From contig NW_015622542.1 in assembly GCF_000835495.1 (NCBI RefSeq), positions 3,122,485-3,186,484 of the forward strand: DNA of 64,000 nt. Direction: 5' to 3'. Position 1 is the first letter of the stretch. Every line of letters starts with the position of its first letter. The notes under the pieces are model-generated. The model was given only the letters and a program-made list of their open reading frames with translations. It made no database searches and had not been told where the DNA came from. Made by a program: the position numbers and the translations under genes. The DNA comes from Cladophialophora immunda. Lineage: Eukaryota; Ascomycota; Eurotiomycetes; Chaetothyriales; Herpotrichiellaceae. Shown piece after piece: positions 22,215 through 33,699 of the stretch.

Positions 22215-23507
22215 TCACCATTCCATCGGCTGGTTCGATGGGACAACATAATGAAACTGCCATGAATCCCTTCTCTTCGGTACAAACAAGTCTCCCGCAA
22301 TCCGTGATACTGGATGCACCGCCGGTGGCGGTTTGACGATGGGATCCGACAAATGCTTGATCCGTGCTGGACTGTGAATTTCAGTTTGCACCTCGCCGTG
22401 GTTGATGCTTTGGCTGACACTTTGTGCCTCACTGCTGCTGAGACCGTCATCTTCATCTTCAGCATCACTAGAGTAAACCATGTCCTGCATGTCGATCTGT
22501 TCAGAAGAGCGTGTTTTGGCCACGAACGGTGTTGGTTCCGTCTGTTTTCGCGGCCTGCCAATGACGCATAATGGAAAGCGCATTTCAGGTTCCGCAGCAG
22601 GCCTTCTGCGTGCTTCCATGACAGCAGCACTGGGAGGAGGAAGCAACATCCAGGCAGCTTCGGCCCTGGTAGCCGGGAGCTGGGATACGACCGGAGGATG
22701 TAGATCATTCACTTCGGGATGCCTTACCCGATTGTAGTCATATCGCTCACTCTCATTTGTGGGCGCACGCTTCCGTCGATACGCTGACGGCTCTCCGCCT
22801 TCATCTTGCTCCTCGGAATCCTCATGGTGCATTCCTGAAGTCGCCCGATTCCAAATTCTCGTGACTCTCTCCGTGAATCCGGCTAAAATCTCATCCTCCC
22901 GGTCATATCTTTTCCAGTTCCATTTGGGCGGATGTAATGTTGTGCGGAGAGAGTCTTTCAGGTTCTCCATGGCACTGGACAGTCTTCTTTCTCGCGGTGG
23001 TCTCTCCTGGACCGAAGCAGACTTGCCGCAACTCGCGTCTATATCCTCAACCTCGTCTGTCGTTGAAGATGTCGCTATTGACAACTCAGCAGGCGATTCT
23101 GTGAGTGGAGTCGATGGTCTTGCAGGCGACTTTACCGGCTCCGAGCTCGGTGCAGGTGTTTCAACAGAGGCGGGCGTAGCGTCTGAGCTGGGCGCCTCCA
23201 TGTGCACTTTCTTTTGCAACTTCTGCAGCAGCGTATCTTTCTTCCAGCCTTTGGGTGGTCCGGGACCCAGCATCAACTCTTCTGCCCATGCCTCATTTGT
23301 CTGAAAGGGCCCAGGCTGCGTGACGATTCCCGGTTGAGTGACAACAATCTCAGCTTTCGCTTGTGCCTGCTCTTTCGCTTCCCTCCTCCTTTTCCGCCTG
23401 TGTTTATATCCGAGCCAGGGCGAGCAAGAGAGATAATAGAAGACTGCAGACTGGACTCCGCGAAGGAACCAATTGCCCGGTTCGGCGGTGTATGGCGCGG
23501 GCGCCAT
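22215..23507 (-). CDS. Conserved-looking basic protein with N-terminal hydrophobic segment, unknown function
   Basis: Single-exon frame of 430 aa from the ATG at 23507. The frame stays open 50 codons upstream, but MAPAPYTAEPG is the best start because a short hydrophobic segment follows (GNWFLRGVQSAVFYYLSCSP, residues about 12-31). Next comes a very basic run (KHRRKRRREAKEQAQAKAE), suggesting a membrane-proximal or nuclear-targeting element. The rest is low-complexity and Ser/Pro/Glu-rich, with a KGWKKDTLLQKLQKKVHME helix at about 86-104 and acidic patches (SSDAEDEDDGLSSSE). A conserved-looking block near the C-terminus reads AGDLFVPKRRDSWQFHYVVPS. I do not recognise the family. Codon use and the length of the open frame argue for a real gene; the antisense frames are shadows. 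Confidence 0.72.
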   Translation of the reverse strand: MAPAPYTAEPGNWFLRGVQSAVFYYLSCSPWLGYKHRRKRRREAKEQAQAKAEIVVTQPGIVTQPGPFQTNEAWAEELMLGPGPPKGWKKDTLLQKLQKKVHMEAPSSDATPASVETPAPSSEPVKSPARPSTPLTESPAELSIATSSTTDEVEDIDASCGKSASVQERPPRERRLSSAMENLKDSLRTTLHPPKWNWKRYDREDEILAGFTERVTRIWNRATSGMHHEDSEEQDEGGEPSAYRRKRAPTNESERYDYNRVRHPEVNDLHPPVVSQLPATRAEAAWMLLPPPSAAVMEARRRPAAEPEMRFPLCVIGRPRKQTEPTPFVAKTRSSEQIDMQDMVYSSDAEDEDDGLSSSEAQSVSQSINHGEVQTEIHSPARIKHLSDPIVKPPPAVHPVSRIAGDLFVPKRRDSWQFHYVVPSNQPMEW

Positions 23508-24347
23508 CGTCAGCGTTGAGCGCGTAGGGCTCCCCTTGATCTGAGAAGTTGTAGTCGTCGTCGCCGACCCATGGTACCGTTTGCGGTAGCTGCAAACAGC
23601 AATGGAATTGACGGCGGTAGGCGGGGTACTTGAGTGGTAATCAGAAGTGCACGGCAAGTGCGAAGGAAGCCGTGCAAGAATGCCACATCAGGTCGAGGTC
23701 TTCAGTCAAATCACTCCTCGATCTGCAGACACGGTGACGACGTGGTGGAGGCTATGGTGCGGATGAAGAGTCTCATAGGCCGATGAAGGCAACCAATAAC
23801 AGAATGCCAACAAGGGGAAGTTTGAAACCAACCAACTGTACCTAGTGTCCACGTGACAAAGCCCTAATTGGCCCAAATATTAGCCGGGTACTTTTATGGG
23901 GCTATGTGCTCCACCGCATTTCTGTACGGTAAAGGATAACGTGACTTGTGCTTTGGTGATCTTCACGCCAACCTTGAGGTACAACAGAGTATCAAGTCCT
24001 TTGCATCTCGACTTTATCTTACCCTACTGTACTGCATTTGAGCGTCCTAAAGGGGGACTCCTTGTGTTCTGCACGAGAGCGGAAAAGAGAAGAGGAATGC
24101 AGGCGTCATAGTTTCTTTGTTCTGATTCAACCGTCGCCCCTGTATCTGCTCGAGCTCAACTTGACCCGGGCCTGAGCAACGCTTCTTCCAGCTGCCGTGG
24201 ATTCGGAAATAGGATGAGAATGATACAATGTGGATTGCTCAACAGATATAAGGACCCGTTCTATGACCCAACTCCCTGGCTATGCAATGGATAGGCCAAC
24301 CAATGACTTGTACAAGTGAAATCGCCGCTCCACACCCCGAATAATCA
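23508..24347. other. Intergenic: upstream of the unknown protein, downstream of the HMG gene
   Basis: 840 bp without a supportable gene. The 71-codon plus-strand frame at 23896-24111 has no recognisable content. Presumably promoter and 5' leader of the gene at 22215-23507 plus the 3' end of the HMG gene. Confidence 0.4.
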
Positions 24348-25906
24348 TCAACTCATCTTCTGGAACTCCGAATCAAAGTCCGAACCTGCCTGTCCTGGCT
24401 CTGCCCATACATCATGTTCCTCCGTCAACGTTGCTAGACCGGGATGGTAAGCCTCAGGATGGTAGCCTAGCTCGAGCGGTGGCGCAGATTCATATGCAAT
24501 TGTCCTTGGGATTTCTTGGGCTGGTTCCGCACTGCCTTCATAATACACGATTTGGTAGTTGGGGTCCAATTGTCCCAGACGAGGATCCAGGATATCGTGC
24601 TGTACGGAAACCGCCATAGGCTGAGGCGCAGGGTACGTCGTCAGCAGCTCATGGTGCTCAGCATGCGGCATTCCCACCAGGCCCATTGTCGTCTGGTATG
24701 GAGCGAAAGGATCCTCCAACCTTCGATAGGACACATCGGAAACTTGCTCGTACGGTCCAACAGCAGGTGCAGGCTGGTAATAGTCGCCAACTATTCCATT
24801 CGAGCTGACCATGATCGGCGCTGGCCCGTACGGTTTGCTCATTTCATATCCTGACAAGCGATGCTGTGCCGGTATCACGCGGTGATAAACAGCTGGCCTC
24901 TCCTCGAATGGTGTTGACGATGCACTTCTGCTCTCAAACCGCCGGACGCTGCGACTGCGCTTGGAGCTCTTGATGGAACCTTCCCAATCGGGATCGCTGT
25001 CACTGACATCGTCCTCGTTTCTTGTCCTCTTGCCTGCCTTGTTGGGTGCGAACTTGTAGTTGGGGTGTGCTGCGGCATGGTTGTCGCGCTCCAAGATGGC
25101 GTAACGCTCGTACAGATCTCTGACCTCCTTTGGTTCCAGCGGCCAACTTGCGCCCGTCACCTGCGACACTACCTGGTGGTTGTTCTCTTTGCAGAATTGC
25201 TTCGCCCGTTCTGCATACGCCGATCGGTACAACATGAACGAGTTCATCGGTCTGGAGATATACCCTTTCTTTCTCTCAACCTCTGCCAGTCTCTCCTCAA
25301 CTGGCCTGTTGACCCACAGTCCCATGTCCCGGACGGGAGTCTCGTAGTCATGGGTCAGGATGCTGAGTGGTTGGTCGACGACAGGTCCTCCCTTTTTGTT
25401 GCTGGCTTTCTTTCTCAGGTTCTTCCGCGATCTTGGTGACAGAGAAGCACGTGATGATTCGGTGCCTCCAGGGCTTGAAGGGGTTCCGGTTGTCCGGCCG
25501 CTGCGCGTCAGAATGCCGATGTTTTGAGGGGGAGTGTGACATGGTACGGATCTTGCCATCGTCTACCTTGGTCAGTACGTCTCGCCTGCATCTTTCAGTG
25601 AGTTCCAACTTACTTGCTGTTGTGTGTAGTAAGCCGGACTTGGTGCTGTATGGTAGAGGGAAGGGTCACCGTAAGGGTCCTGCAGCAGGTAAACATCTGT
25701 CGGCCACGACTGCACGGTGAAGATCTTACAAATGTTTGTTGAGAGCTAATCTCTGTCTTGATTGATGCTGGGGGCATTGGCGGCGTGAAGGGCTCCGGCT
25801 TTATGACAACTGACGCGGATGGTCGGTTATCGTCGCCTTGGCTGTAATGGCCGTCGCTCGAATGAGGCGGTGACGGCGGGCGTCCCGTGCCAGATTCTTG
25901 AGCCAT
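24348..25906 (-). CDS. HMG-box (MATA-HMG type) transcription factor
   Basis: Nuclear DNA-binding protein, about 485 aa from three exons: 25906-25730, 25679-25614 and 25562-24348. Introns are 50 and 51 bp with GTAAGA/GTAAGT donors and CAG/TAG acceptors, all in phase 0. An in-frame ATG at 25948 would add 14 residues. The HMG box in exon 3 starts RPMNSFMLYRSAYAERAKQF, goes on HQVVSQVTGASW, and ends HPNYKFAPNKAGKR, matching the MATA_HMG class seen in mating-type and related fungal regulators. Pro/Ser-rich sequence with two possible sumoylation sites (IKPEPF, IKTEIS) precedes the box. A basic segment (SIKSSKRSRSVRRFES) and a long Tyr/Pro-rich C-terminus follow. No second mating gene or MAT flank is present, so this is probably a non-MAT developmental regulator. 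About 4 kb of gene-free DNA lies upstream. Confidence 0.88.
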
Positions 25907-28900
25907 TGCGTTGATGAGCTCTTCCGAATGGCAATGAACAGTGTACAAGCTGATACGAAGGTCGGTGTGACGCTTCCGTCTTGTTGCAACAGGGATGCCA
26001 CGAGGTAGTTTGTTGACTGGAACCGATGTTGGGAATAAGTGACAGAGAGTCTTGCTGCTTATGACTTGTGCGGTCTCCTGACCGCTTTGGGGATGTCACT
26101 TGGCTGTCTGAGCCGATGTTCCAGATTTTGTATCCAGCTGACAGAAACGGCCAACGCAAGTGTCCAGCCTCGTCGGATTTGCTACCTGTCGCTCTCCGGT
26201 GAGGTGCGGTGCCACACAATGCAGGGAGCGCTTTATCCCAAAGCCGTTGCTTTGATGGCAAAGACAATTGATGAAAGATCTCCGTTGTCCTTGATAAGAC
26301 TATGTTGCAGGTACAGATCCGTCTTTATGAATTGTTGCAGCAACCCGTGCGCTTGAACGGGAAGAGGATCAGAGGGTTTGCCGTGTTGAAAGAGCAAGCG
26401 TCGGTATGGTGCAGTATGGTTGGAGTCTGGTACTTGCGGTGAGTATGTTGGCAGCCTTCCCAGACTGATTTTGATGACGCCAGGCGCAGCTGGCTTTGTC
26501 TCAACTACCCGCAAGGTGATAGATGGCAATCTCAAGACCGAGACACTGACGACCAGCCAAATGAGAACCTTTGTTGATGCAAGAAAAAAAGGAGGAGAAA
26601 GACTCTGAGAAGGGAAGATATCAATCAAGTGCAAGAGCCTCGACCATGTTGCCTTGGGTGCGACGATGATCGCTTTCAGCTGCAGTCGCCGCATCCGGCA
26701 TCATGGCCAAAAAGTCGCTTTCTTACAACGGCTCCTTTTGTTTCCGGATCGATGAAAGCAAAGGGGAAGGGAAATAGGCCCCTCCACAAGCTGCCTCATC
26801 CACGCAACCAGGGTATCAGGAGTCGTGAGCGGTGAAAGAAGGTACCAGGCCTTTAGAGCTCTTCCTGGAGTCCCGCCATGAAGCGCATCCGGTTCCTGCG
26901 GCTGCTGAGAACTTCGGGAATTGCCGTTGAACAGGCAGGTCCAGCTAACAACCATGTCGAGAGCTTATATTGACTTGGGATCGGTCAATTGGAGGAAGCA
27001 GTTTCGCAAAAGCCTTGCTCAATGAGAGGACAAGCCATGCAATGCCAGCTTTCTGTTCAGTGTGCTGAGAGGGGACGAACGTTTACTCCACTGCCCCCTG
27101 CGAGTGGAATGCACGGACCAGCTCCAGTCACATTCCTCATGTGCTCCCAACCGCCGCTTGCAGTCACGACCAGAGCCATGCTCTCCATGTTCTCTCCGCT
27201 GCGAACATTGAATTCGGGGCGGGTCCTGATTCTGACTGAGCGGTGATTTGCCGAAGGTCGGCTCTCGCTGACTGGCTACCGACGGGTTGTCTGTGCGACG
27301 AACGAACTTATATGACAGCGGCAACAAACATGATCTCCGTGGAAGCAGCTGTGGCATTCCATAATCTCCGATACGCTGCGAGCAAATTCACCTTGTCTTT
27401 TTCCAGCACGGTCTCCTGCTCAGACTTGCCGCCGTCCCTTTCTTGCTGGCCGAGACTTTCTTTCTACGATGTTCTCAAGATCGCTCAGACTGGAGAACTC
27501 TAATGTTCCTTTCGACGCAGGGTTACTGGCGTACCAGGCGGCAACAACTGATGCTATAGCTCAATGGCAGTGCGGCCCACGCATAGACGGCCCGCTACCG
27601 TTGGCCCCTGCTTCAGACGGGATTCGGATTACAGCTGACTTTCTGTCGCTTCTCGATTTCTGTCTGCCCAGTCTGAAATACAGCATCCTGCACCCCGTGG
27701 GAGAGGGGAGATAGGAGCACCACTGATTTCGAATTTGTCATCGTCCGAGATGGCATGCATCCTCTACAGGGGTTGATCCCCATCCACTCACACGCGAAGT
27801 CTCTCTGGTTAACTTTGCTGCGGACATTTGGAGTAAGTCTATTCCTCTCAACTTTCCCCAAGATGGTGCAGATACATAGGACACGAAGCTGAATGCTAGA
27901 ACCGTGGTAGGCTCCCAGTCTCGCATCTCGTTCCTTGAGCCATTGCGGCATGCATTGGATCCACTAGTACCAGACTGTAGCATCCTTCGCATCCGCACCA
28001 AAACTTTATCCTCCTCCAATTGCATTTGAACGGACAGATCATCTTCCTCTTCAGTGCTCTGCGAATTTGGTACACTTATGCACATCTTGTCGATCTGGTT
28101 GATCTTGTTGGTGCTGCCCTAGCTCGCCATTCTCTCCTACAGGATACGTTGGCTCGTCATTCCGCAAGTCTAGCTTCTGACCTACCATAGCTCCTTGCTC
28201 GAAACTGCATTTTGCCGCCATTTTCGCTGCGCTTGAGCGGCGCCCTTAATCATACCAGGTTGCCGAGTTCTCTTAGTAAGAGGTATCGAGTTCCTGCCAT
28301 TGATCCGATAGTCCGGAGTCGTGTCAAGCGCAGCGAGAGGGATAAAGGTCCGTGCCTCTGCCTCCTTTGCCACCTCGAAGCTTCTTGAATTCTTGCTCAA
28401 TCCCTAAAAATTGGCTTTGGCGGCGGCAATGCACCGTGAACTGGGGACAGAGTCCTATTAGATAAGTGGTTCTCGGTTTCATATGCCTTGCATTGACATG
28501 GAGTCACGCTTGTTGATCCGCCTGCATGATTTGCTAGGGAAGAGAAAAGCAAAACTGCCGCGCGGATTCCAGGATCGTTGCCCGTGAAGGCACAGGGAGG
28601 GATGTGGAGAGGATGCACGGCCTGAATCTCGCTCTTGTGGACGGGAGACGACCCGATCTTCGCCCAGCACAGTATGTGGTGTATGGATGCCGCAGTCGCC
28701 TTTTCTACTACTTTGCATCTGTGCTCAGTCCATAGGATCCTAGTCCTCAGATCTACACACCCACCGACAGACTCAATCGGTGGTGAACTCTCTCACGGCC
28801 GCGGCACCTGTGTTCAAACCTGCTCTCCTTTTTTTTTGTTTTGTTTGATGCACGCTCCGCTTTTTCGCCGTTGGTTTCGCCGGGCCTTCGAGATTTGGCT

Positions 28901-30027
28901 TCGCGCTGCATCCTATAGACGTGGGGCCCATGACAGAGTCTCGCTCGAGCTAGACCCGCAGACAAATGGGATGACACTGTCGCATTCGCGAGTCATTGCC
29001 CTGTATATGTTGTCCCCCTGGTCTCATGTGCTGCTTTGGACTAGCCGTTCCTTCGACGGAGGGGAGCTGTCAATTGACAAATACAACGTGCAGCCCCCGT
29101 TCGAGAACCGACGAAGATATTGGAGGTATCCTGCACAGCAGCATACCCCTTGCACACGCTACAGGACAACTTTGCTGGCACCATCATCCGTGCACTTTGG
29201 CTGCTACGAAAAGGCTTCAAATGCATCTTCTCGATGAAACAGAACTAACGACAATACGGAATCAAGGGCTACCAATGGCTGCACGAGTGAGTCCACGGAA
29301 TGTCTCGAGCGAATGTCCCCGATCTCTAGTAGGTGTATTGATGGGCAGAAATGCTGCGAAGGAGTCACAGCCCTTGGTGTTTTGCTCCCCTGTACTCCCA
29401 TATGGGCAGTTGATTGGAAGAACGTGCAGGCAGATAGCTAAGTCGATCTGCTGGCCAACATCGCTGAACATCCTTCCCACAGGTATGAAGGGCAAGTCGA
29501 TACTGCCTCTTGGGGGGGAAAATACTTCCCCCTTTTTTTGCCCCAGTGAAGAGGAAGCTCGTCCTTGGCGGGCTGGGCCAGTCCTTACTGTGGGTATACA
29601 TGGGCTGCGGATCCGATCTGCTGTCCACTTTACCATGCCGTTCTTTCCTCTCATCCCCAATCAAGGCCAAAAGTCGGGGAAGATGCCAGCTTTTATCCCT
29701 TGTGTGTTTTCTGGTCCAGGAGGGAAGGGATGAGATTACTTGCCCTTCAGCTTTCATGCAAGTATTTCACATCTAGTGGTTGTTAGAGAAGACACTGTCA
29801 TTCGAGTCAAGTCTCACCTTTGTGTCTCCGTAAGTGGAAATCGACCAGCCCAGGCATCGACCGCCACAAGCTGTGCTTGCCCTCGAGGGTTCCAGACCTC
29901 TTATAGCCCCTTGGAGATTGTCTTCCTGGATGCAGCGGCCTCGGAATCTACTGGTGAAAGGAAATGGCTACCTGTAACCACAGCATAAGCAACGACTCAT
30001 TGTGCATACAAGATCACAGCGGACCAT
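25907..30027. other. 4.1 kb gene-poor region upstream of the HMG gene
   Basis: Normal base composition, no RIP, no repeat found. Many 60-245 codon frames overlap on both strands without family resemblance. CT-rich stretches and several short ATG frames suit a long regulatory region or 5' leader of the HMG gene. A G7/C5 pair (TTGGGGGGGAAAATACTTCCCCC at about 29511-29533) could form a hairpin. No tRNA-like T-loop was seen. Confidence 0.4.
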
Positions 30028-31482
30028 TTACACCAGAAGCTCGGGACACCACTCCCAAGTTTCATCACAGAACTGCATTGCGGCTGGCTCGAGCTCGAAT
30101 GAATCGCCAACTTCCGCTGTGACTCGGGAGTTCGCGGTGGAAGCTTCCTGCATGCGCTGATACCGCGGCCACGGCGGGAACGGCGACGGTCCCTGGCGGC
30201 ACAGGAATCGTTGTATGCGAGATACAAAGCCTTCCTGCACGGTTTCGGTGACGTACCACGCCTCGTCGTATCTGTTTGTGAAATTTCCTGCGACCTTGGC
30301 TCGGTCTAATTTGCAGAGGTCGTGAATCTTTTGAAACACCGATACTATCGAAGCTTGGTGCTCGGCGCGGTCGTCGTTGAGGGTGTACGTTGACATTACA
30401 GCCGAGACGTCATTGTCCACAGTGGAGCGTCGTACCACCATTAGGTCAGCAAGCTCGAGGGCTCGCAGTGTCTTGCTATGCGATTCGAGGAAGCGCATGA
30501 GTCGCTCCTCAAAGCTGATGAGACCGCGGAGTTTGAGGCATGACAGGCGGGGGAAGTGGCATTTGTAAAGAGCTTCCCTGGATACACACTCGAGAAACTG
30601 TTCCGTGCGTGCCAAAGGGAATTCGTCGAGATCTAGAGAGAGCATCTCGAGGTTGCCACATAGTCGAAGGAAACGACGCAACTCCGGCAATACGACCACA
30701 GGGTCATGGTAATGGTGCAATTCGGAATTGTAAAGCCCAAGGTGCAGGTCGTGCAGACGGTCCAATCTCACCGGTGTCGTTGATTGAGCATTCAGCCCGA
30801 GGAAGATGTCCCAGGACAGTGCATCCCCATGCACGCTTGCCAGCTCAGAATGGGCAGTCGCTTCAAAAAGGGACGCAAACGCGGATCCTTCGTAGAATCC
30901 GGCCGCCGGGAGTCCTGTTCGGCTCTCAATGTAGCCTTGAGGCGGAGAGAAAGGATCGTATTCGTCCCGTACCGTCGCTATTGATGTCAGATGGTTGAAG
31001 TTGCTCATCAAGCTCGACAATTCCTGATGTTCATCCAGCTCGGCAAAAATTTCTTGGGCGGCGGTCTCGTCTAGGTAACATCGGTACATCCTCTCCGTAC
31101 GGGCGTCCCAATCAACTTGTTGAGGTGGCAGGTTATATGTCACTTTCGTGACTTCGGCGATGAAAGCCTCTTTCGTGTAAACCGCTTCGATGAGTCCAAC
31201 ATGGTAGACGATATTGCGCACATGAGCGGCCAGATCTTGTCTCAGAGCTATCTTCAGAGCACGGCCAATACTTCGCACGTTGGGGCTGATATGGATGGTA
31301 TTGTAGAGAATGGTTGTTGCTGCACCACCATGATACCTACTGACTCGGCGCATGCTCTTGAGGTCGTTTCGGTCCAGGCGCCACAGGATATCATGCAAGA
31401 CCTCAAAGGGCAGAGCAGACAGATTAGTGCCCCTCATGGATGTAGGGGACCACTCTCTCGCGTAGACGTGGTGTGTCTTCAT
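30028..31482 (-). CDS. F-box protein
   Basis: Probable substrate adaptor of an SCF ubiquitin ligase, about 484 aa from the ATG at 31482 (or 469 aa from 31437). The frame is open to 31590, but the earlier part includes GGTAAGTAT just before the 31482 ATG, a strong intron donor in other contexts, and does not look like protein. The F-box lies at about residues 19-60: LSALPFEVLHDILWRLDRNDLKSMRRVSRYHG-type sequence starting with LPFEVLHDIL. The remainder is a helical, leucine-rich region with blocks such as LPELRRFLRLCGNLEMLSLD and LSCLKLRGLISFEERLMRFL, like the degenerate LRRs of fungal F-box proteins. No catalytic domain. It is divergently arranged with the GTPase gene at 33700, over 2.2 kb away. 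Target unknown. Confidence 0.85.
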   Translation of the reverse strand: MKTHHVYAREWSPTSMRGTNLSALPFEVLHDILWRLDRNDLKSMRRVSRYHGGAATTILYNTIHISPNVRSIGRALKIALRQDLAAHVRNIVYHVGLIEAVYTKEAFIAEVTKVTYNLPPQQVDWDARTERMYRCYLDETAAQEIFAELDEHQELSSLMSNFNHLTSIATVRDEYDPFSPPQGYIESRTGLPAAGFYEGSAFASLFEATAHSELASVHGDALSWDIFLGLNAQSTTPVRLDRLHDLHLGLYNSELHHYHDPVVVLPELRRFLRLCGNLEMLSLDLDEFPLARTEQFLECVSREALYKCHFPRLSCLKLRGLISFEERLMRFLESHSKTLRALELADLMVVRRSTVDNDVSAVMSTYTLNDDRAEHQASIVSVFQKIHDLCKLDRAKVAGNFTNRYDEAWYVTETVQEGFVSRIQRFLCRQGPSPFPPWPRYQRMQEASTANSRVTAEVGDSFELEPAAMQFCDETWEWCPELLV

Positions 31483-33699
31483 ATACTTACCATTGAAGCA
31501 TCGAGGACAACGAGTCGGCGGCTTGAAGAGCCTGCGGTCTTTGATGTTGGGAGATGGACAATGATGACGTACGGCAAGAACATCAACCACACAGGTCTGA
31601 AATACTCGACCGTAGTAGCAGAACTACATAGTGCTCTACGGCGAGACAGTTGGTGGATGAGCGTAACCTGCCTACTTTCAGACCAGGGGTGCCAGCCTCG
31701 TACCGTCGTCCCAGCCTCTTCGTTCTTGAAAACTAAGAACAGCAAGCTCAAAGTTGCCTCAATTGTAGAATATATGTATATATATATATATATCACTGCA
31801 AGTCATTACGTCGTCAACGGGAGTATTTGTAATATTTCACAGAGGGTGTTGCTCCTTTTCCACGACAGGCCTTGTGTAGGAGGTGCCTGACCTTTTTGTT
31901 CAGTCTATGCGTGTTGAGGTTCGACTTCTTCCACTGTGACATTAGTCCTCAAACCCGATGATGATGAGCAATGCTCAATATGCTGCTTGTTTCTTACAGA
32001 AGTGAAAAAGACGTGGTGGCTTAGTCGCGCAAACTCCCTGCGTACTCCCAAGACCCTGCATGAACACCAGCGGTAAAGGAGTCTGCCTTGCTTCCGCTGG
32101 CACAAATGGCAGAGGTAGGAGAGCAAAAGTCCATGAGGTCAGTCAGCCTGAGCTAGAACCACTTTGCGGTGGGCGTTCTTGTGGGGTTCAGGGCGGTTAC
32201 CGTCAGACTGCCTCCTGTTACTAACCTTGGAGACCGCATTATACAGAGTATCATGAGAGACTAATGCAAGTATATCTTTTTGAGTCCCAGCACACCGAGG
32301 CATGGAGATAGTGGCTCATGTATTCGTAATCTGTGTAGATAGTTTGGTTTCAGCTCCTGGGCTCATCGAGGCGGAAAGGTAGCCTCTCCAGCGGCGTTGG
32401 AGCGCTAGTCGAGCCAACTAGTACGAGATACGGAGTATTCCATACTCTCCAACCCTGGCTGAGCGTCAAGGCTCAGCTTCCACAGATAGATTTTGAGACA
32501 ATGAGGCGCGAGGACTGCTGCTCTCGAGCTCGTTCGCTGCAACGCAACAGTTGGGACCCTTGTAGATGGCATCCTTCTTTGGCCCCCATCTTGGCGAAAG
32601 ACACCAAGTCTCGCTTGACTGCATCGGCGTGATTGGATGGTCTGGAGGGGAAGAATCCAGAGCGGAACGACGCGGCTATGTGAAACACTGAAAGACCCTT
32701 GCCCGTGTACTTCGCCCACGTTTGCTCCCTTGTCTTCCTCCTGGGCCTGGTGCATCTACCTGGTACTGGTACATGCATCTGTATGAACTACTGCAGGAGT
32801 ATCATGGGGCGAAAGCTTCCAGAACTCGCTAGCCAAACACCACTTGAAGAATTTATGCAAGGAACAGGTCTACGCGCCTGGCACGCGGACTGATCGCCCG
32901 ACGGCTTGTGCCTCTGTCAATTCCATCTGCTCCGGCACCTCCTTCCCTTGGACGTCTTAGTCCCTTGCCCTAGGACGGCTGAATCCTAGTACCCCTAGCA
33001 CGGGGGTGTTGCGATGATGTCCTCCTCGAGCCTTCTCGACGATTTTGCCGCGTACGCTTCAAGGATACCCCTAGATAGCCACTGCTTCAGCCCATGCACG
33101 CAACTCCGCCTGAGAAACAGTACTATCGCTTCTTCCTGGACTGCTTGATCGGCTTTCCATGCCACAAAAGAACCAAACGATCATCTTCAATCTCTTATTG
33201 GTGCAGATCCTAGAGGGAAGTCTTCGAGTATCAGCCACATTGCCTCAACTTGAGCCCTTCCCAGCTAGCTTGAATCCCACTCAGATGTGAACTCCTGTAT
33301 AGCATGTACAACAATCAGCTGCGATGGAGTCTCGCAATGTGCACCTACTATCCCTTCAAGGCAGACTCCGTTGGATTCAAACCTTGCATGTCGCAGCTCG
33401 GAGCCTGGTTTCTCTCGCAGAGTCACACTATGGCAGCACAACGTCCTAAACTCTCAATCATCCCTGTTCATGCGATGGGGTCCAATGGATAGCAACAGGC
33501 CGCGTTCTTCTCGACCAGTGAGTCCCTGGCATCTGCATGAAGAGAACAAAACATATAAAGCTCATGGTCCGCTTAGCATTGGGCCTCTTCTTTTGACAAT
33601 CTCTCAATGCTTGCTTCATTCAACGAAAATCTAAAGATTTCCTTTGCATAACTACTTGATACCTAAAGTTCTATTCCCTTTGGAGCCACACCAGAAACT
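31483..33699. other. 2.2 kb divergent intergenic region
   Basis: Lies between the F-box gene (minus) and the dynamin-like gene (plus). Holds a (TA)n run at 31777-31793 and a TATA-like CATATAAAG at 33552-33560, about 145 bp before the GTPase start. The 60-257 codon frames here are unsupported; the 257-codon plus-strand frame at 31117-31890 is mostly antisense to the F-box gene. Confidence 0.4.
33554..33559 (+). promoter_or_regulatory. TATA-like box before the dynamin-like gene
   Basis: TATAAA within ACATATAAAGC, about 140 bp upstream of the ATG at 33700, a normal distance for a fungal promoter. Confidence 0.4.

Noticed and set aside
24348..25906. Mating-type locus
   Set aside because: The HMG box is of the MATA class, but no alpha-box gene, SLA2, APN2 or COX13 neighbour is present.
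28635..29733. 200- and 245-codon plus-strand ORFs
   Set aside because: They overlap each other in different frames, are Cys/His/Arg-rich in a way typical of chance frames, and lack recognisable domains.
31117..31890. 257-codon plus-strand ORF
   Set aside because: Mostly antisense to the F-box gene and ends in a (TA)n tract.
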